From: Methylovulum sp.
GTDB taxonomy: Bacteria; Pseudomonadota; Gammaproteobacteria; Methylococcales; Methylomonadaceae
Assembly: GCA_016919605.1 (NCBI GenBank)
Contig: JACXTQ010000086.1
Location: forward strand, 1 to 10,670
DNA: 10,670 nucleotides
Direction of reading: 5' to 3'
Both the position numbers and the translations under genes were made by a program. Below are positions 1 through 6,361 of this stretch, piece after piece. The notes under the pieces are model-generated. The model was given only the letters and a program-made list of their open reading frames with translations, had not been told where the DNA came from and made no database searches. Every line of letters begins with the position of its first letter. The first letter of the stretch is position 1.

Positions 1-10
1 AGGTTTTAAC

Positions 11-559
11 ATGATAGACTCTAAAGGATACCGGCCCAATGTCGGGATCATCCTTTGCAATGACGAGGGTCGCGTGTTTTGGGCAAAACGGATGGGCGTG
101 AACGCATGGCAGTTCCCTCAAGGCGGCATTAATGACAATGAAGACCCTGAAGCAGCGATGTATCGAGAATTGTGGGAAGAAACCGGACTACAAAAACAAC
201 ATGTACAACTTTTAGGCCGCACCCGTTACTGGTTACGTTACCAATTACCGGAGCGGTATATCCGCAAAAACTCGTTGCCCTTATGCATCGGGCAAAAACA
301 AATCTGGTACATACTGCGTCTGTTGACGACAGATGCGCATGTGCGCTTTGACCATAGCCCCAAGCCGGAATTTGACAGCTGGCGCTGGGTGGATTACTGG
401 GAACCGCTTAACGATGTGGTCTATTTTAAACGCAAAGTCTACCAAAAAGCGATGACAGAATTGGGCGTGATACTGCCCAACCACGGCATCCCCGTCAATA
501 CTTGCGAATGTGTGCCTAAGCCGGTTGTTACGGGGAAAAAGGTAAAAGGGAGCGGTTAA
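11..559 (+). CDS. rppH: RNA pyrophosphohydrolase RppH (Nudix hydrolase)
   Basis: Nudix hydrolase of 182 residues. The family removes pyrophosphate from the 5' triphosphate end of mRNA in the cytoplasm, which starts RNase E-dependent decay. The N-terminus (MIDSKGYRPNVGI) closely matches the E. coli RppH start as I know it. The Nudix box spans about residues 38-60, with GG, then RE (52-53) and WEE (55-57) supplying the metal-binding glutamates, followed by TGL. Family landmarks further on include WQFPQGGIN, NWLRY-like YWLRY, CIGQKQ and PEFDSWRWV. Length is close to the E. coli protein; only the last 25 or so residues diverge, as is usual for the tail. The ATG at 11 is preceded by AGG at 1-3, a weak but well-spaced ribosome site. 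It converges with the minus-strand GTPase gene downstream. No terminator of its own is visible on the plus strand. Confidence 0.96.
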   Translation: MIDSKGYRPNVGIILCNDEGRVFWAKRMGVNAWQFPQGGINDNEDPEAAMYRELWEETGLQKQHVQLLGRTRYWLRYQLPERYIRKNSLPLCIGQKQIWYILRLLTTDAHVRFDHSPKPEFDSWRWVDYWEPLNDVVYFKRKVYQKAMTELGVILPNHGIPVNTCECVPKPVVTGKKVKGSG

Positions 560-599
560 ACGCCGAACAAAACAAATGCTCATTTGAGGGTGCATTTGC

Positions 600-641
600 A
601 AAAAAAACGTCTTGCCGATGCTCAACCGACATCAGCAAGAC
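600..641 (-). terminator. Rho-independent terminator of the ylqF gene
   Basis: On the minus strand GTCTTGC and GATG pair with CATC and GCAAGAC (609-620 with 630-641, one C/A mismatch, 9-base loop). The stem is followed by a run of eight T (complement of A600-607). It lies about 60 bases past the stop of the minus-strand GTPase gene. The plus strand has no T run after the stem, so it is unlikely to end rppH transcripts efficiently. Confidence 0.8.
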
Positions 642-702
642 CGACAAAAACAGATTAAACAACAGTAGGTTGCCTAAACTTTTGCCAGACTAATGAAGCA
701 AC

Positions 703-1608
703 TTACTTATGCTTTTGCTTCCTCAATAGTTTTTTGGCGGCCTTCTCGGCACGGATAACTTCCAACTCCACCAATTCCTGCTCCATCATGGCGGGGGTTT
801 CCATCGTCATCCTGCCTAAAGTGCCGGTGCGAAATTCTGACAAAATGATTTTGGCGACTTTATCATGGTCAATTTTGCCGCCCGCACGCAGGCAACCGCG
901 TTGTTTGCCGATCAGCTCCAACAACTCCATTTCCCGCTCCGGCAATTGCGCTAACTGGAAACGGGTTTTTACCGTTTCTGGATAGAGCAGCAACAAAAAT
1001 TCCGCCAAAAAGGCGGCGATGTCGTCATGTTGTAGGGCGGTATCTTTGATCGCGCCGGTTATTGCCAAACGGTAGCCGCTGTTTTTGTTCTCAAGATTAG
1101 GCCACAGCATCCCTGGGCTATCTAACAGGATAATGCCATTGCCTATATCGATGCGTTGCAGCATTTTCGTGATAGCCGGTTCGTTGCCGGTCTTGGCAAT
1201 GGTGCGCCCGGCGAGGACATTAATGAGGGTTGATTTGCCGACATTGGGTATGCCCATAATCAGGACGTGTGTCTGCTCCCCTGCCCTTTTAGTGACCATC
1301 TTATGGCACAAGGCGGTGATCTGACGTATTTTTTCCGGTTGGCTGGCCATCACGGCCAAGGTTTTCACGCCTTGCTCCCGCTCCAGATAGCTTTGCCACT
1401 GTTCGGTCAGGTCAGGGTCGGCAAGGTCGCTTTTATTAAGCACCTTAATGCAGGGCTTGTCGCCACGCAATTTGGCTATCATCGGGTTTTGGCTACTGAA
1501 AGGGATGCGGGCATCAAGGATTTCAATAATCAAATCAATCTCTGGGAGCATGGCTTTGATTTCTTTACTGGCCTTGTGCATGTGACCGGGATACCACTGA
1601 ATAAGCAT
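703..1608 (-). CDS. ylqF: Ribosome biogenesis GTPase YlqF/RbgA
   Basis: Circularly permuted GTPase of 301 residues. The family acts in late assembly of the large ribosomal subunit. Seen in the sequence: the G motifs occur in permuted order, with G4 NKSD at 58-61 preceding the G1 P-loop GIPNVGKS at 119-126, then a G2 threonine near 147 and G3 DSPG at 163-166. The start MLIQWYPGHMHKA is the characteristic YlqF N-terminus, so I chose the ATG at 1608. The frame stays open upstream to a TTG at 1683, but those 25 extra residues do not look like the family. No strong ribosome-binding site precedes the ATG. The C-terminus is lysine-rich (KAAKKLLRKQKHK), fitting RNA contact. It is transcribed divergently from the yfbR gene, with 117 bases between the starts, and ends at a clear terminator. 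Confidence 0.93.
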   Translation of the reverse strand: MLIQWYPGHMHKASKEIKAMLPEIDLIIEILDARIPFSSQNPMIAKLRGDKPCIKVLNKSDLADPDLTEQWQSYLEREQGVKTLAVMASQPEKIRQITALCHKMVTKRAGEQTHVLIMGIPNVGKSTLINVLAGRTIAKTGNEPAITKMLQRIDIGNGIILLDSPGMLWPNLENKNSGYRLAITGAIKDTALQHDDIAAFLAEFLLLLYPETVKTRFQLAQLPEREMELLELIGKQRGCLRAGGKIDHDKVAKIILSEFRTGTLGRMTMETPAMMEQELVELEVIRAEKAAKKLLRKQKHK

Positions 1609-1725
1609 GTTATTTAATATAAGGTAGAAAAAAAGGGGTGTAGACCGACACGATAGCAGATATGGCTTTAATTCGCCGAACAATCACTTTATGATAGGTG
1701 CTTGTTGCAACCATTTTTGTCGGCT

Positions 1726-2331
1726 ATGAAAAAAGATACCGTAACCAGCAGTTTTTACGCTTATTTGACCCGCTTACGCTGGATTAAGCGTTGGGGGCTA
1801 AAACGCAATGCCCATGAAGAAAATGTGATGGAACACAGTTGGGAGGTGTCAGTAATCGCCCACACCTTGGCGCTGATTAAAAACCGTTATTTTAATGGCC
1901 AAGTCGATGCCAACGCCGTCGCCACGGCGGCCCTCTACCATGACATCACCGAGGTCATCACCGGCGATTTGCCCACCCCCATCAAGTACCATTCCGAAGA
2001 AATCCGTAATGCTTATAAGGAGATTGAACGGCAGGCGGAAATTGAGCTACTGGAGTTGCTGCCACCGGAAATCCGTGGCGATTTTAAGCAGTTGATTAGC
2101 CACGATCAGATGCCCGAAGAGCATATCCAGATTATCAAGGCGGCGGACAAAATTTCCGCTTATCTAAAATGCCAAGCCGAACTCAAGGCCGGCAACTTAG
2201 AATTTGAAATCGCCGCCGAACATTTGGCGCAACGGATTGCCGAGTCCGAACAGGAAGAGGTGGTCTTTTTTATGCAGGTTTTCGCCCCCAGTTGCACATT
2301 GACCCTAGACGGCTTGATGAAAACCTATTAA
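1726..2331 (+). CDS. yfbR: 5'-deoxynucleotidase, YfbR family (HD domain)
   Basis: HD-domain phosphohydrolase of 201 residues, near the usual family length of about 199. YfbR dephosphorylates deoxyribonucleoside 5'-monophosphates and works in nucleotide salvage in the cytoplasm. The metal-binding set is visible: H37 (in MEHSW), H72-D73 (in YHD) and D141 (in KAADKISAYLKC). Around these are the family blocks RWGLKRN, EVITGDLPTPIKY and the ending FMQVFAPS. I prefer the ATG at 1726 (MKKDTVTSSFYAYLTRL), which aligns with the E. coli start. An in-frame TTG at 1702 would add eight residues with no support. Neither start has a strong ribosome-binding site. A TATGAT at 1690-1695 could be a -10 element, but no good -35 goes with it. 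It converges on fba through a shared terminator. Confidence 0.93.
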   Translation: MKKDTVTSSFYAYLTRLRWIKRWGLKRNAHEENVMEHSWEVSVIAHTLALIKNRYFNGQVDANAVATAALYHDITEVITGDLPTPIKYHSEEIRNAYKEIERQAEIELLELLPPEIRGDFKQLISHDQMPEEHIQIIKAADKISAYLKCQAELKAGNLEFEIAAEHLAQRIAESEQEEVVFFMQVFAPSCTLTLDGLMKTY

Positions 2332-2358
2332 AGACAATATCGGCCTTAAATTTTAGCC

Positions 2359-2392
2359 AAAAAAAAGCCGATGCAAGCGCATCGGCTTTTTT
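2359..2392. terminator. Bidirectional terminator between yfbR and fba
   Basis: A perfect 8-bp stem GCCGATGC (2367-2374) pairs with GCATCGGC (2379-2386) across a 4-base loop. It is flanked by an A run on the left and a T run on the right, so it reads as an intrinsic terminator in both directions. It is placed exactly between two converging genes, 27 bases past the yfbR stop and 13 past the fba stop. Confidence 0.92.
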
Positions 2393-2405
2393 CGCAAGCG
2401 TGATC

Positions 2406-3485
2406 TTACAAGCTGTTGACCGCGTTCAAATCTTGGAACGCTTGTTCCAGACGAGTAATCATGCTAACTTCGCCAGCACGTTGCCAAACCCGTGGGTCAT
2501 AAAACTTTTTGTTTGGCTTATCGGCGCCTTCTGGGTTGCCGATTTGGCCTTGCAAATAGCCTTCATTTTTCAGGTAATACTGTCTGATGCCGTCCCAAGC
2601 CGCCCATTGTGTGTCGGTATCAATGTTCATCTTGATAACGCCATAGCTGATGGACTCGCTGATTTCTTCGGCAGAAGAACCGGAACCGCCGTGGAACACA
2701 AAGTTTAAGGTATTGGCAGGAACACCAAATTTTTCGGAGACATACTTTTGTGAGTTGTCCAAAATTTTTGGGGTCAGCTTAACGTTGCCAGGAGAATATA
2801 CGCCGTGGACGTTACCAAATGAAGCGGCAATGGTGAAACGGTCGCTGATTTTGCTCAAATGCTCATAAGCATAGGCGACATCTTCCGGTTGGGTATACAA
2901 CATGGAATGATCCATACCACTGTTGTCAACGCCATCTTCTTCACCGCCGGTCACGCCCAATTCAATTTCCAAGGTCATGCCCATTTTGGACATGCGCTCC
3001 AGATAATGCCCGCAAATTTCGATGTTTTCTTCCAAGCTTTCTTCTGACAAGTCCAGCATGTGTGAACTGAACAATGGCTTACCCGTTTGGGCAAAATGCT
3101 TTTCGCCAGCGTCAAGCAAACCATCAATCCAAGGCAACAGGTTCTTGGCGGCATGGTCAGTATGCAGGATAACAGGCACGCCGTAAGCTTCCGCGAGCGT
3201 ATGCACATGTTGCGCACCCGAAATGGCGCCTAAGATAGCCACGTTTTGGCCAGCCAATTTCAGGCCTTTACCGGCGACATATTGTGCACCACCGTTAGAG
3301 AACTGGACGATAACGGCAGATTTTACTTTAGCAGCGGCTTCTAATACCGCATTGATAGAACCCGTGCTGATAACGTTGACCGCTGGCAGGGCAAATTTGT
3401 TTTCTTTGGCAATTGCAAAGATTTTTTGTACGTCATCACCTGTGACCACACCTGGTTTGACGACATCTAAAATTTTTTGTGACAT
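2406..3485 (-). CDS. fba: Class II fructose-1,6-bisphosphate aldolase (FbaA type)
   Basis: Zinc-dependent aldolase of 359 residues, the same length as E. coli FbaA and collinear with it. It catalyses reversible cleavage of fructose 1,6-bisphosphate to dihydroxyacetone phosphate and glyceraldehyde 3-phosphate. Within RuMP metabolism this feeds assimilated carbon to C3 units and supplies glyceraldehyde 3-phosphate for the rearrangements. Visible active-site elements: catalytic D110 with zinc ligand H111 (HTDH), the glutamates around 173-175 (EIE), H227 (GNVHGVY), H265 (FHGGSGS) and the phosphate-binding NIDTDTQW near 287-294. The ATG at 3485 has an AGGA about 12 bases upstream, a loosely spaced ribosome site. 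It is the last gene of the RuMP block, separated from tal by a 96-base gap holding a large hairpin, and it ends at the shared terminator. Confidence 0.96.
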   Translation of the reverse strand: MSQKILDVVKPGVVTGDDVQKIFAIAKENKFALPAVNVISTGSINAVLEAAAKVKSAVIVQFSNGGAQYVAGKGLKLAGQNVAILGAISGAQHVHTLAEAYGVPVILHTDHAAKNLLPWIDGLLDAGEKHFAQTGKPLFSSHMLDLSEESLEENIEICGHYLERMSKMGMTLEIELGVTGGEEDGVDNSGMDHSMLYTQPEDVAYAYEHLSKISDRFTIAASFGNVHGVYSPGNVKLTPKILDNSQKYVSEKFGVPANTLNFVFHGGSGSSAEEISESISYGVIKMNIDTDTQWAAWDGIRQYYLKNEGYLQGQIGNPEGADKPNKKFYDPRVWQRAGEVSMITRLEQAFQDLNAVNSL

Positions 3486-3530
3486 TGAAGTAAGAGTCCT
3501 AAATTTTGATAAATAATGCCAAAGAGACCT

Positions 3531-3566
3531 ACGCCACCTGCATGGCTTAAACCATGCAGGTGGCGT
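3531..3566 (-). other. Perfect 15-bp inverted repeat between tal and fba
   Basis: ACGCCACCTGCATGG (3531-3545) pairs perfectly with CCATGCAGGTGGCGT (3552-3566) around a 6-base loop. It begins 15 bases past the tal stop. Neither strand shows a T run after the stem, so it is not a textbook intrinsic terminator. It could be a U-tract-poor terminator, a processing or stability hairpin protecting the tal 3' end and setting the fba level, or less likely a protein-binding palindrome. The stem is certain; its function is not. Confidence 0.7.
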
Positions 3567-3581
3567 TAAGCATCTAATCTT

Positions 3582-4568
3582 TTAGCCTTCCAAAGTAGCC
3601 AGACGTTCGGCCAACAATTTTTCCAATGATTCCAAGGCAACGGTAAAGCCGTTGATGCCTTCCGCCAACTTGTCGGTCGCCATACGGTTTTCTGCGTGCA
3701 TCGCATCAAACACGTCTTTAGTGACTTCAATTTTTTCAATGGTCAAAGTAGCGGCGTGTTCTGGATCTAACTTGCGTGGCAAATCAGCTTCAGTCGCTTG
3801 CAATTCGGCCAACAAGGATGGGGCGATAGTCAACAGGTCAGAACCGGCCAATTCGGTGATTTCACCAACGTTACGGAAGCTGGCACCCATAACTTCAGTT
3901 TTGTAACCGAATTTTTTATAATAGTTATAAATTTCAGTGACTGACAATACGCCTGGGTCTTCCGCCGCAGGATATGAATCGCGGCCAGTATCTTTTTTGT
4001 ACCAGTCGAGGATACGGCCCACAAAAGGCGAAATCAATGTGATGCCGTTCTCTGCGCAAGCAATCGCTTGATGCAAACCGAACAACAAAGTCAGGTTACA
4101 GTGGATGCCTTCTTTTTCTAAAACGGCGGCGGCTTGGATACCTTCCCAAGTAGCGGCGATTTTAATCAATACGCGTTCGCGGGCAATGCCGGCGGCTTCA
4201 TATTGGGCAATCAACTCGCGGCCTTTAGCAATGGTCGCGTCAGTGTCAAAAGACAAACGTGCATCAACTTCGGTAGACACACGGCCAGGAATGATTTCCA
4301 GAATTTTCAGGCCGAAAGAAACCGCCAAACGGTCAAACGCCAACGATACCACTTGTGCTGGAGTCGCATCGGCACCTAAGGTCTCTCTTGCGCCTTTTAA
4401 GGTATCGTCAACAATCCCTTGATACTGTGGCATTTGTGCCGCCGCAGTAATCAATGAAGGGTTGGTTGTTGCGTCGGTAGGTTTAAACGTTTCAATCGCT
4501 TGAATGTCTCCGGTATCTGCTACAACAACAGTAACCTCTTTAAGTTGTTCAAATAAATTTTTTGCCAT
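3582..4568 (-). CDS. tal: Transaldolase (TalB type)
   Basis: Transaldolase of 328 residues, a little longer than the 317 of E. coli TalB. It transfers a dihydroxyacetone unit between sugar phosphates, and here serves the rearrangement arm of the RuMP cycle that regenerates ribulose 5-phosphate. Visible residues: D18 in VVADTGD, the DATTNPSL block (32-39), E100 in GRVSTEVDARLS, and the Schiff-base lysine K136 in VLIKIAATWEG. Further family blocks are CNLTLLFG, ISPFVGRILDWYKK, the EDPGV region and VMGASFRN. The ATG at 4568 is preceded by GAAGG about 8 bases upstream, a usable ribosome site. It follows the repeat-protein gene on the same strand, but a hairpin at 4661-4688 lies between them, so it probably also has its own promoter; I could not place a convincing one in 4569-4660. 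Confidence 0.96.
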   Translation of the reverse strand: MAKNLFEQLKEVTVVVADTGDIQAIETFKPTDATTNPSLITAAAQMPQYQGIVDDTLKGARETLGADATPAQVVSLAFDRLAVSFGLKILEIIPGRVSTEVDARLSFDTDATIAKGRELIAQYEAAGIARERVLIKIAATWEGIQAAAVLEKEGIHCNLTLLFGLHQAIACAENGITLISPFVGRILDWYKKDTGRDSYPAAEDPGVLSVTEIYNYYKKFGYKTEVMGASFRNVGEITELAGSDLLTIAPSLLAELQATEADLPRKLDPEHAATLTIEKIEVTKDVFDAMHAENRMATDKLAEGINGFTVALESLEKLLAERLATLEG

Positions 4569-4660
4569 AACGAGTGCCTTCTTATAATAGTAAGTTTTGT
4601 TAAATAGCCGGATGGGGAACGTTTGCCATTAATGCCTTACAAATCACAACGTCACAAACG

Positions 4661-4688
4661 ACAAACAGCATCTTAGGATGCTGTTTGT
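4661..4688 (-). terminator. Hairpin terminator after the repeat-protein gene
   Basis: A perfect 12-bp stem, ACAAACAGCATC (4661-4672) with GATGCTGTTTGT (4677-4688), has a 4-base loop. On the minus strand the 3' arm is T-rich (GCTGTTTGTCGTTTG), resembling an intrinsic terminator with an imperfect U tract. It lies about 35 bases past the stop at 4724 and upstream of tal, so it probably sets tal apart from the preceding unit, at least partly. Confidence 0.65.
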
Positions 4689-4723
4689 TTAATCCGCACA
4701 TCACATATCTGGAGTGTTAAAAC

Positions 4724-5536
4724 TTAAGCGCGAGTCCTCATGTACTTATCAACGCTAGTTTCAATCATTTCAATTTTTTTGCTCGCCAACGCTTGCCTTG
4801 CCATATATTTGGCCACACGGCTAACTTTTGGTAGGCTGTCTTGGTTTTGCAGGTATTTGGCAACCCCTGTCAATTCAGGGGTCTTTGCCACGGGTGGCTT
4901 TTCCATTTTAGCAAGCAACGCTTGTTTTTTCATATACTTGGCAACCTTGCTCAATTGAGGCAAGCTTTCCTGTTGTTTCAGATACTTTTCCACACCCGTT
5001 AGTTCAATATAGGCAACAGCCGGTTTTGCCTGTTTGGCTGCTAAAGCTTGTTTGGCCATATACTTGGCAACCTTGGTCGCTTTGGGCAAGCTCTCTTGAT
5101 TTTTCAAATACTTCGCCACGCCACTTAAGACAGGTTTTTCTTTTTGGTTGCTCAAATATTTGGCAACGCCTGTCGCTTGGGGTTTGGGGGCTGGCTTTGG
5201 GGCGTTTTTCTCAGCCAATGCTTTTTTCAACATATAACGGCTGACACCACTGACGGGCGTTTGCTTGGCTTTTTCCAAGTATTTGGCAACGCCCGTAATC
5301 ACTTGAGTGTTTCTTTGTTCTTCGAGTGACTCCGCTTCTTCTTTACTCGCCTCTAAAGCCCGTTTTTGGCTTTCTAAATATCTCGCCACACCGGTCAAAC
5401 CGCTTGCATCTATAGAATAAATCGGCGGCGCAATATGAGTTTCCTCATGCGTCCTTTCATCATCCGATTTTCTCATAAAAAAGAACAGGCCAGCCACTGC
5501 GGGGAAAAAAAATCCACTCAAGTAATTTTGGTTCAT
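4724..5536 (-). CDS. Uncharacterised membrane-anchored protein with 11 GVxKYL motifs
   Basis: I recognise no family for this 270-residue protein. It starts with a single hydrophobic segment (about residues 5-20), immediately followed by RKSDDER. By the positive-inside rule this predicts the N-terminus outside and the long basic C-terminal part in the cytoplasm. From residue 47 on it consists almost entirely of the motif (T/S)GVxKYLxxQ and the variant (K/R)VAKYMxxQAL, with tyrosines at 53, 86, 101, 127, 143, 159, 185, 201, 228, 244 and 265. Stretches rich in Lys, Ala, Glu and Pro link the copies. No cysteine or enzyme signature is seen. The ATG at 5536 has GGGGA 6 bases upstream, overlapping the end of the preceding gene, which encodes the same motif; only 3 bases separate that stop from this start, so the two are likely translationally coupled. 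The location between tkt and tal suggests a role linked to RuMP enzymes, which is inference only. Confidence 0.85.
   Translation of the reverse strand: MNQNYLSGFFFPAVAGLFFFMRKSDDERTHEETHIAPPIYSIDASGLTGVARYLESQKRALEASKEEAESLEEQRNTQVITGVAKYLEKAKQTPVSGVSRYMLKKALAEKNAPKPAPKPQATGVAKYLSNQKEKPVLSGVAKYLKNQESLPKATKVAKYMAKQALAAKQAKPAVAYIELTGVEKYLKQQESLPQLSKVAKYMKKQALLAKMEKPPVAKTPELTGVAKYLQNQDSLPKVSRVAKYMARQALASKKIEMIETSVDKYMRTRA
4730..5398 (-). repeat. Coding array of 11 (T/S)GVxKYL motifs
   Basis: Protein-level repeat covering residues 47-269 of the membrane-anchored protein. Tyrosine-to-tyrosine spacing is 33, 15, 26, 16, 16, 26, 16, 27, 16, 21 residues. The later part thus alternates short (16) and long (26-27) steps, giving three successive units of about 38-43 residues at 5003-5125, 4874-5002 and 4760-4873. 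Each unit reads GVxKYLxxQ(E/D)SLP, then (K/R)VAKYMxxQAL, then a variable linker. The DNA of the units is still recognisably similar, for example around 4931-4990 and 5059-5118, pointing to internal duplication. Confidence 0.9.
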
Positions 5537-5539
5537 TGA

Positions 5540-6244
5540 TTATCCCCGGTTACGCATATATTTTTCAACGCCTGTCGCTGCACCGGCCGCTGTGGACTTG
5601 GCAACCGAAACTTGTTTGGCAATATATTTGGCAACGCCTGTAGAAGGTGAATTGGCGGTTGATTTGACTTGTTTTTCCAAGTATCTGGACACACCGGTAC
5701 CTGACACTTTATTCAGGTATCTAGCCACGCCTGTCAAGCCGCCTTTAGCCACAGGAGCCGCTGGCGCCACGCTGTCGGCTTTTTTACCGCTACATTTGAA
5801 TTGGCTCTTAAACAAAAATGCACCGACCAAACCTAAGCCAATCAAACCGATCAAGTAGTTTGATTGTGATTCCGTTTTGGCAGCTTCGGCAACACTGGTG
5901 TTTTCAATCGCTACGCTCGCAGAGCTTGCTTCGCTGACTGCCGCTGGGGCGGCGACGCTGGCGGCAGACGATGCGCCTGGTTTATAGTTAGGATCACTAT
6001 AAACAACTTGTGGCTTAAAGTTGGCCGCTGGATATTTTGAATCCACTTCATCACTTGCAGATTCTTGGGCAACGCTCACCGCAGGCGCTGCTTTGGCAGA
6101 GCTATTTTTGGCGATATAGTCGCTATCTTGGAAAACGACTTGGGGTTGGAAGTCTGCTGCCGGGTATTTCTGATCTGCACCTGCTAGCGGGCTAGCAATC
6201 AATAAGGTTGCAAACAAGCCATTTATAAGATTATTTTTTTTCAC
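5540..6244 (-). CDS. Uncharacterised secreted-then-anchored protein with 4 GVxKYL motifs
   Basis: I recognise no family for this protein of 234 residues. In order: a signal peptide (KK n-region, hydrophobic core INGLFATLLIA, probable AGA cleavage site near residue 23); a predicted periplasmic part with two copies of KYPAAxFxPQVVxxDxxY (from residues 26 and 70) joined by Ala/Ser-rich linkers; a transmembrane segment at about 129-146 followed by positive residues; and a C-terminal region with four TGVxxY motifs (tyrosines 176, 188, 207, 229). That topology puts the motifs in the cytoplasm. I chose the GTG at 6244 because AAAGG lies 8 bases upstream. A GTG at 6253 is also in frame and adds three residues, but it overlaps that ribosome site and has none of its own. 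The stop is 3 bases before the next gene, which carries the same motif. It follows tkt at about 117 bases, with a hairpin between. Confidence 0.83.
   Translation of the reverse strand: MKKNNLINGLFATLLIASPLAGADQKYPAADFQPQVVFQDSDYIAKNSSAKAAPAVSVAQESASDEVDSKYPAANFKPQVVYSDPNYKPGASSAASVAAPAAVSEASSASVAIENTSVAEAAKTESQSNYLIGLIGLGLVGAFLFKSQFKCSGKKADSVAPAAPVAKGGLTGVARYLNKVSGTGVSRYLEKQVKSTANSPSTGVAKYIAKQVSVAKSTAAGAATGVEKYMRNRG
5546..5737 (-). repeat. Coding array of 4 (T)GVxxY motifs
   Basis: Four copies close the second uncharacterised protein: TGVARYL, TGVSRYL, TGVAKYI and TGVEKYM, spaced 12, 19 and 22 residues apart. The last copy ends the protein as GVEKYMRNRG, matching the ending SVDKYMRTRA of the neighbouring protein. 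The shared terminal motif supports common ancestry or a shared binding partner. Confidence 0.88.
5984..6169 (-). repeat. Two KYPAAxFxPQVVxxDxxY repeats in the predicted periplasmic part
   Basis: Two near-identical 18-residue copies (KYPAADFQPQVVFQDSDY and KYPAANFKPQVVYSDPNY) are encoded at 6116-6169 and 5984-6037, 44 residues apart, joined by an Ala/Ser/Glu-rich linker. The first starts a few residues after the predicted signal peptide cleavage site. I do not recognise the motif from a named domain. Confidence 0.85.
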
Positions 6245-6283
6245 GTTGTTCACCTTTAAGTCGGAAGAAATAGGGAGAAAACA

Positions 6284-6319
6284 ATTAACAGAATAAACTG
6301 GCCATTTATTCGCGTTAAT
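6284..6319 (-). other. AT-rich hairpin between tkt and the first repeat-protein gene
   Basis: ATTAAC and GAATAAA (6284-6297, one unpaired A) can pair with TTTATTC and GTTAAT (6305-6319, two unpaired bases) around the loop CTGGCCA. On the minus strand it is followed by TGTTTTC. It begins about 43 bases past the tkt stop. It could be a weak terminator or attenuator lowering expression of the repeat-protein genes relative to tkt, or a regulator site. Confidence 0.4.
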
Positions 6320-6361
6320 CCTTTCTCCCCATGAGTTAAGCTATGCAAATATTCTATAATT

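Noticed and set aside
281..625. Minus-strand open frame of 114 codons overlapping rppH
   Set aside because: Antisense to a clear RppH and overlapping the ylqF terminator; no domain visible.
1609..1683. N-terminal extension of the YlqF GTPase from TTG 1683
   Set aside because: The extra 25 residues do not resemble the family, whose N-terminus matches the ATG at 1608.
4724..5536. Possibility that the GVxKYL array gene is out-of-frame or junk repeat DNA
   Set aside because: The motif is conserved at protein level while its DNA varies, it recurs in a second gene in the same orientation, and both frames have proper starts and ribosome sites.
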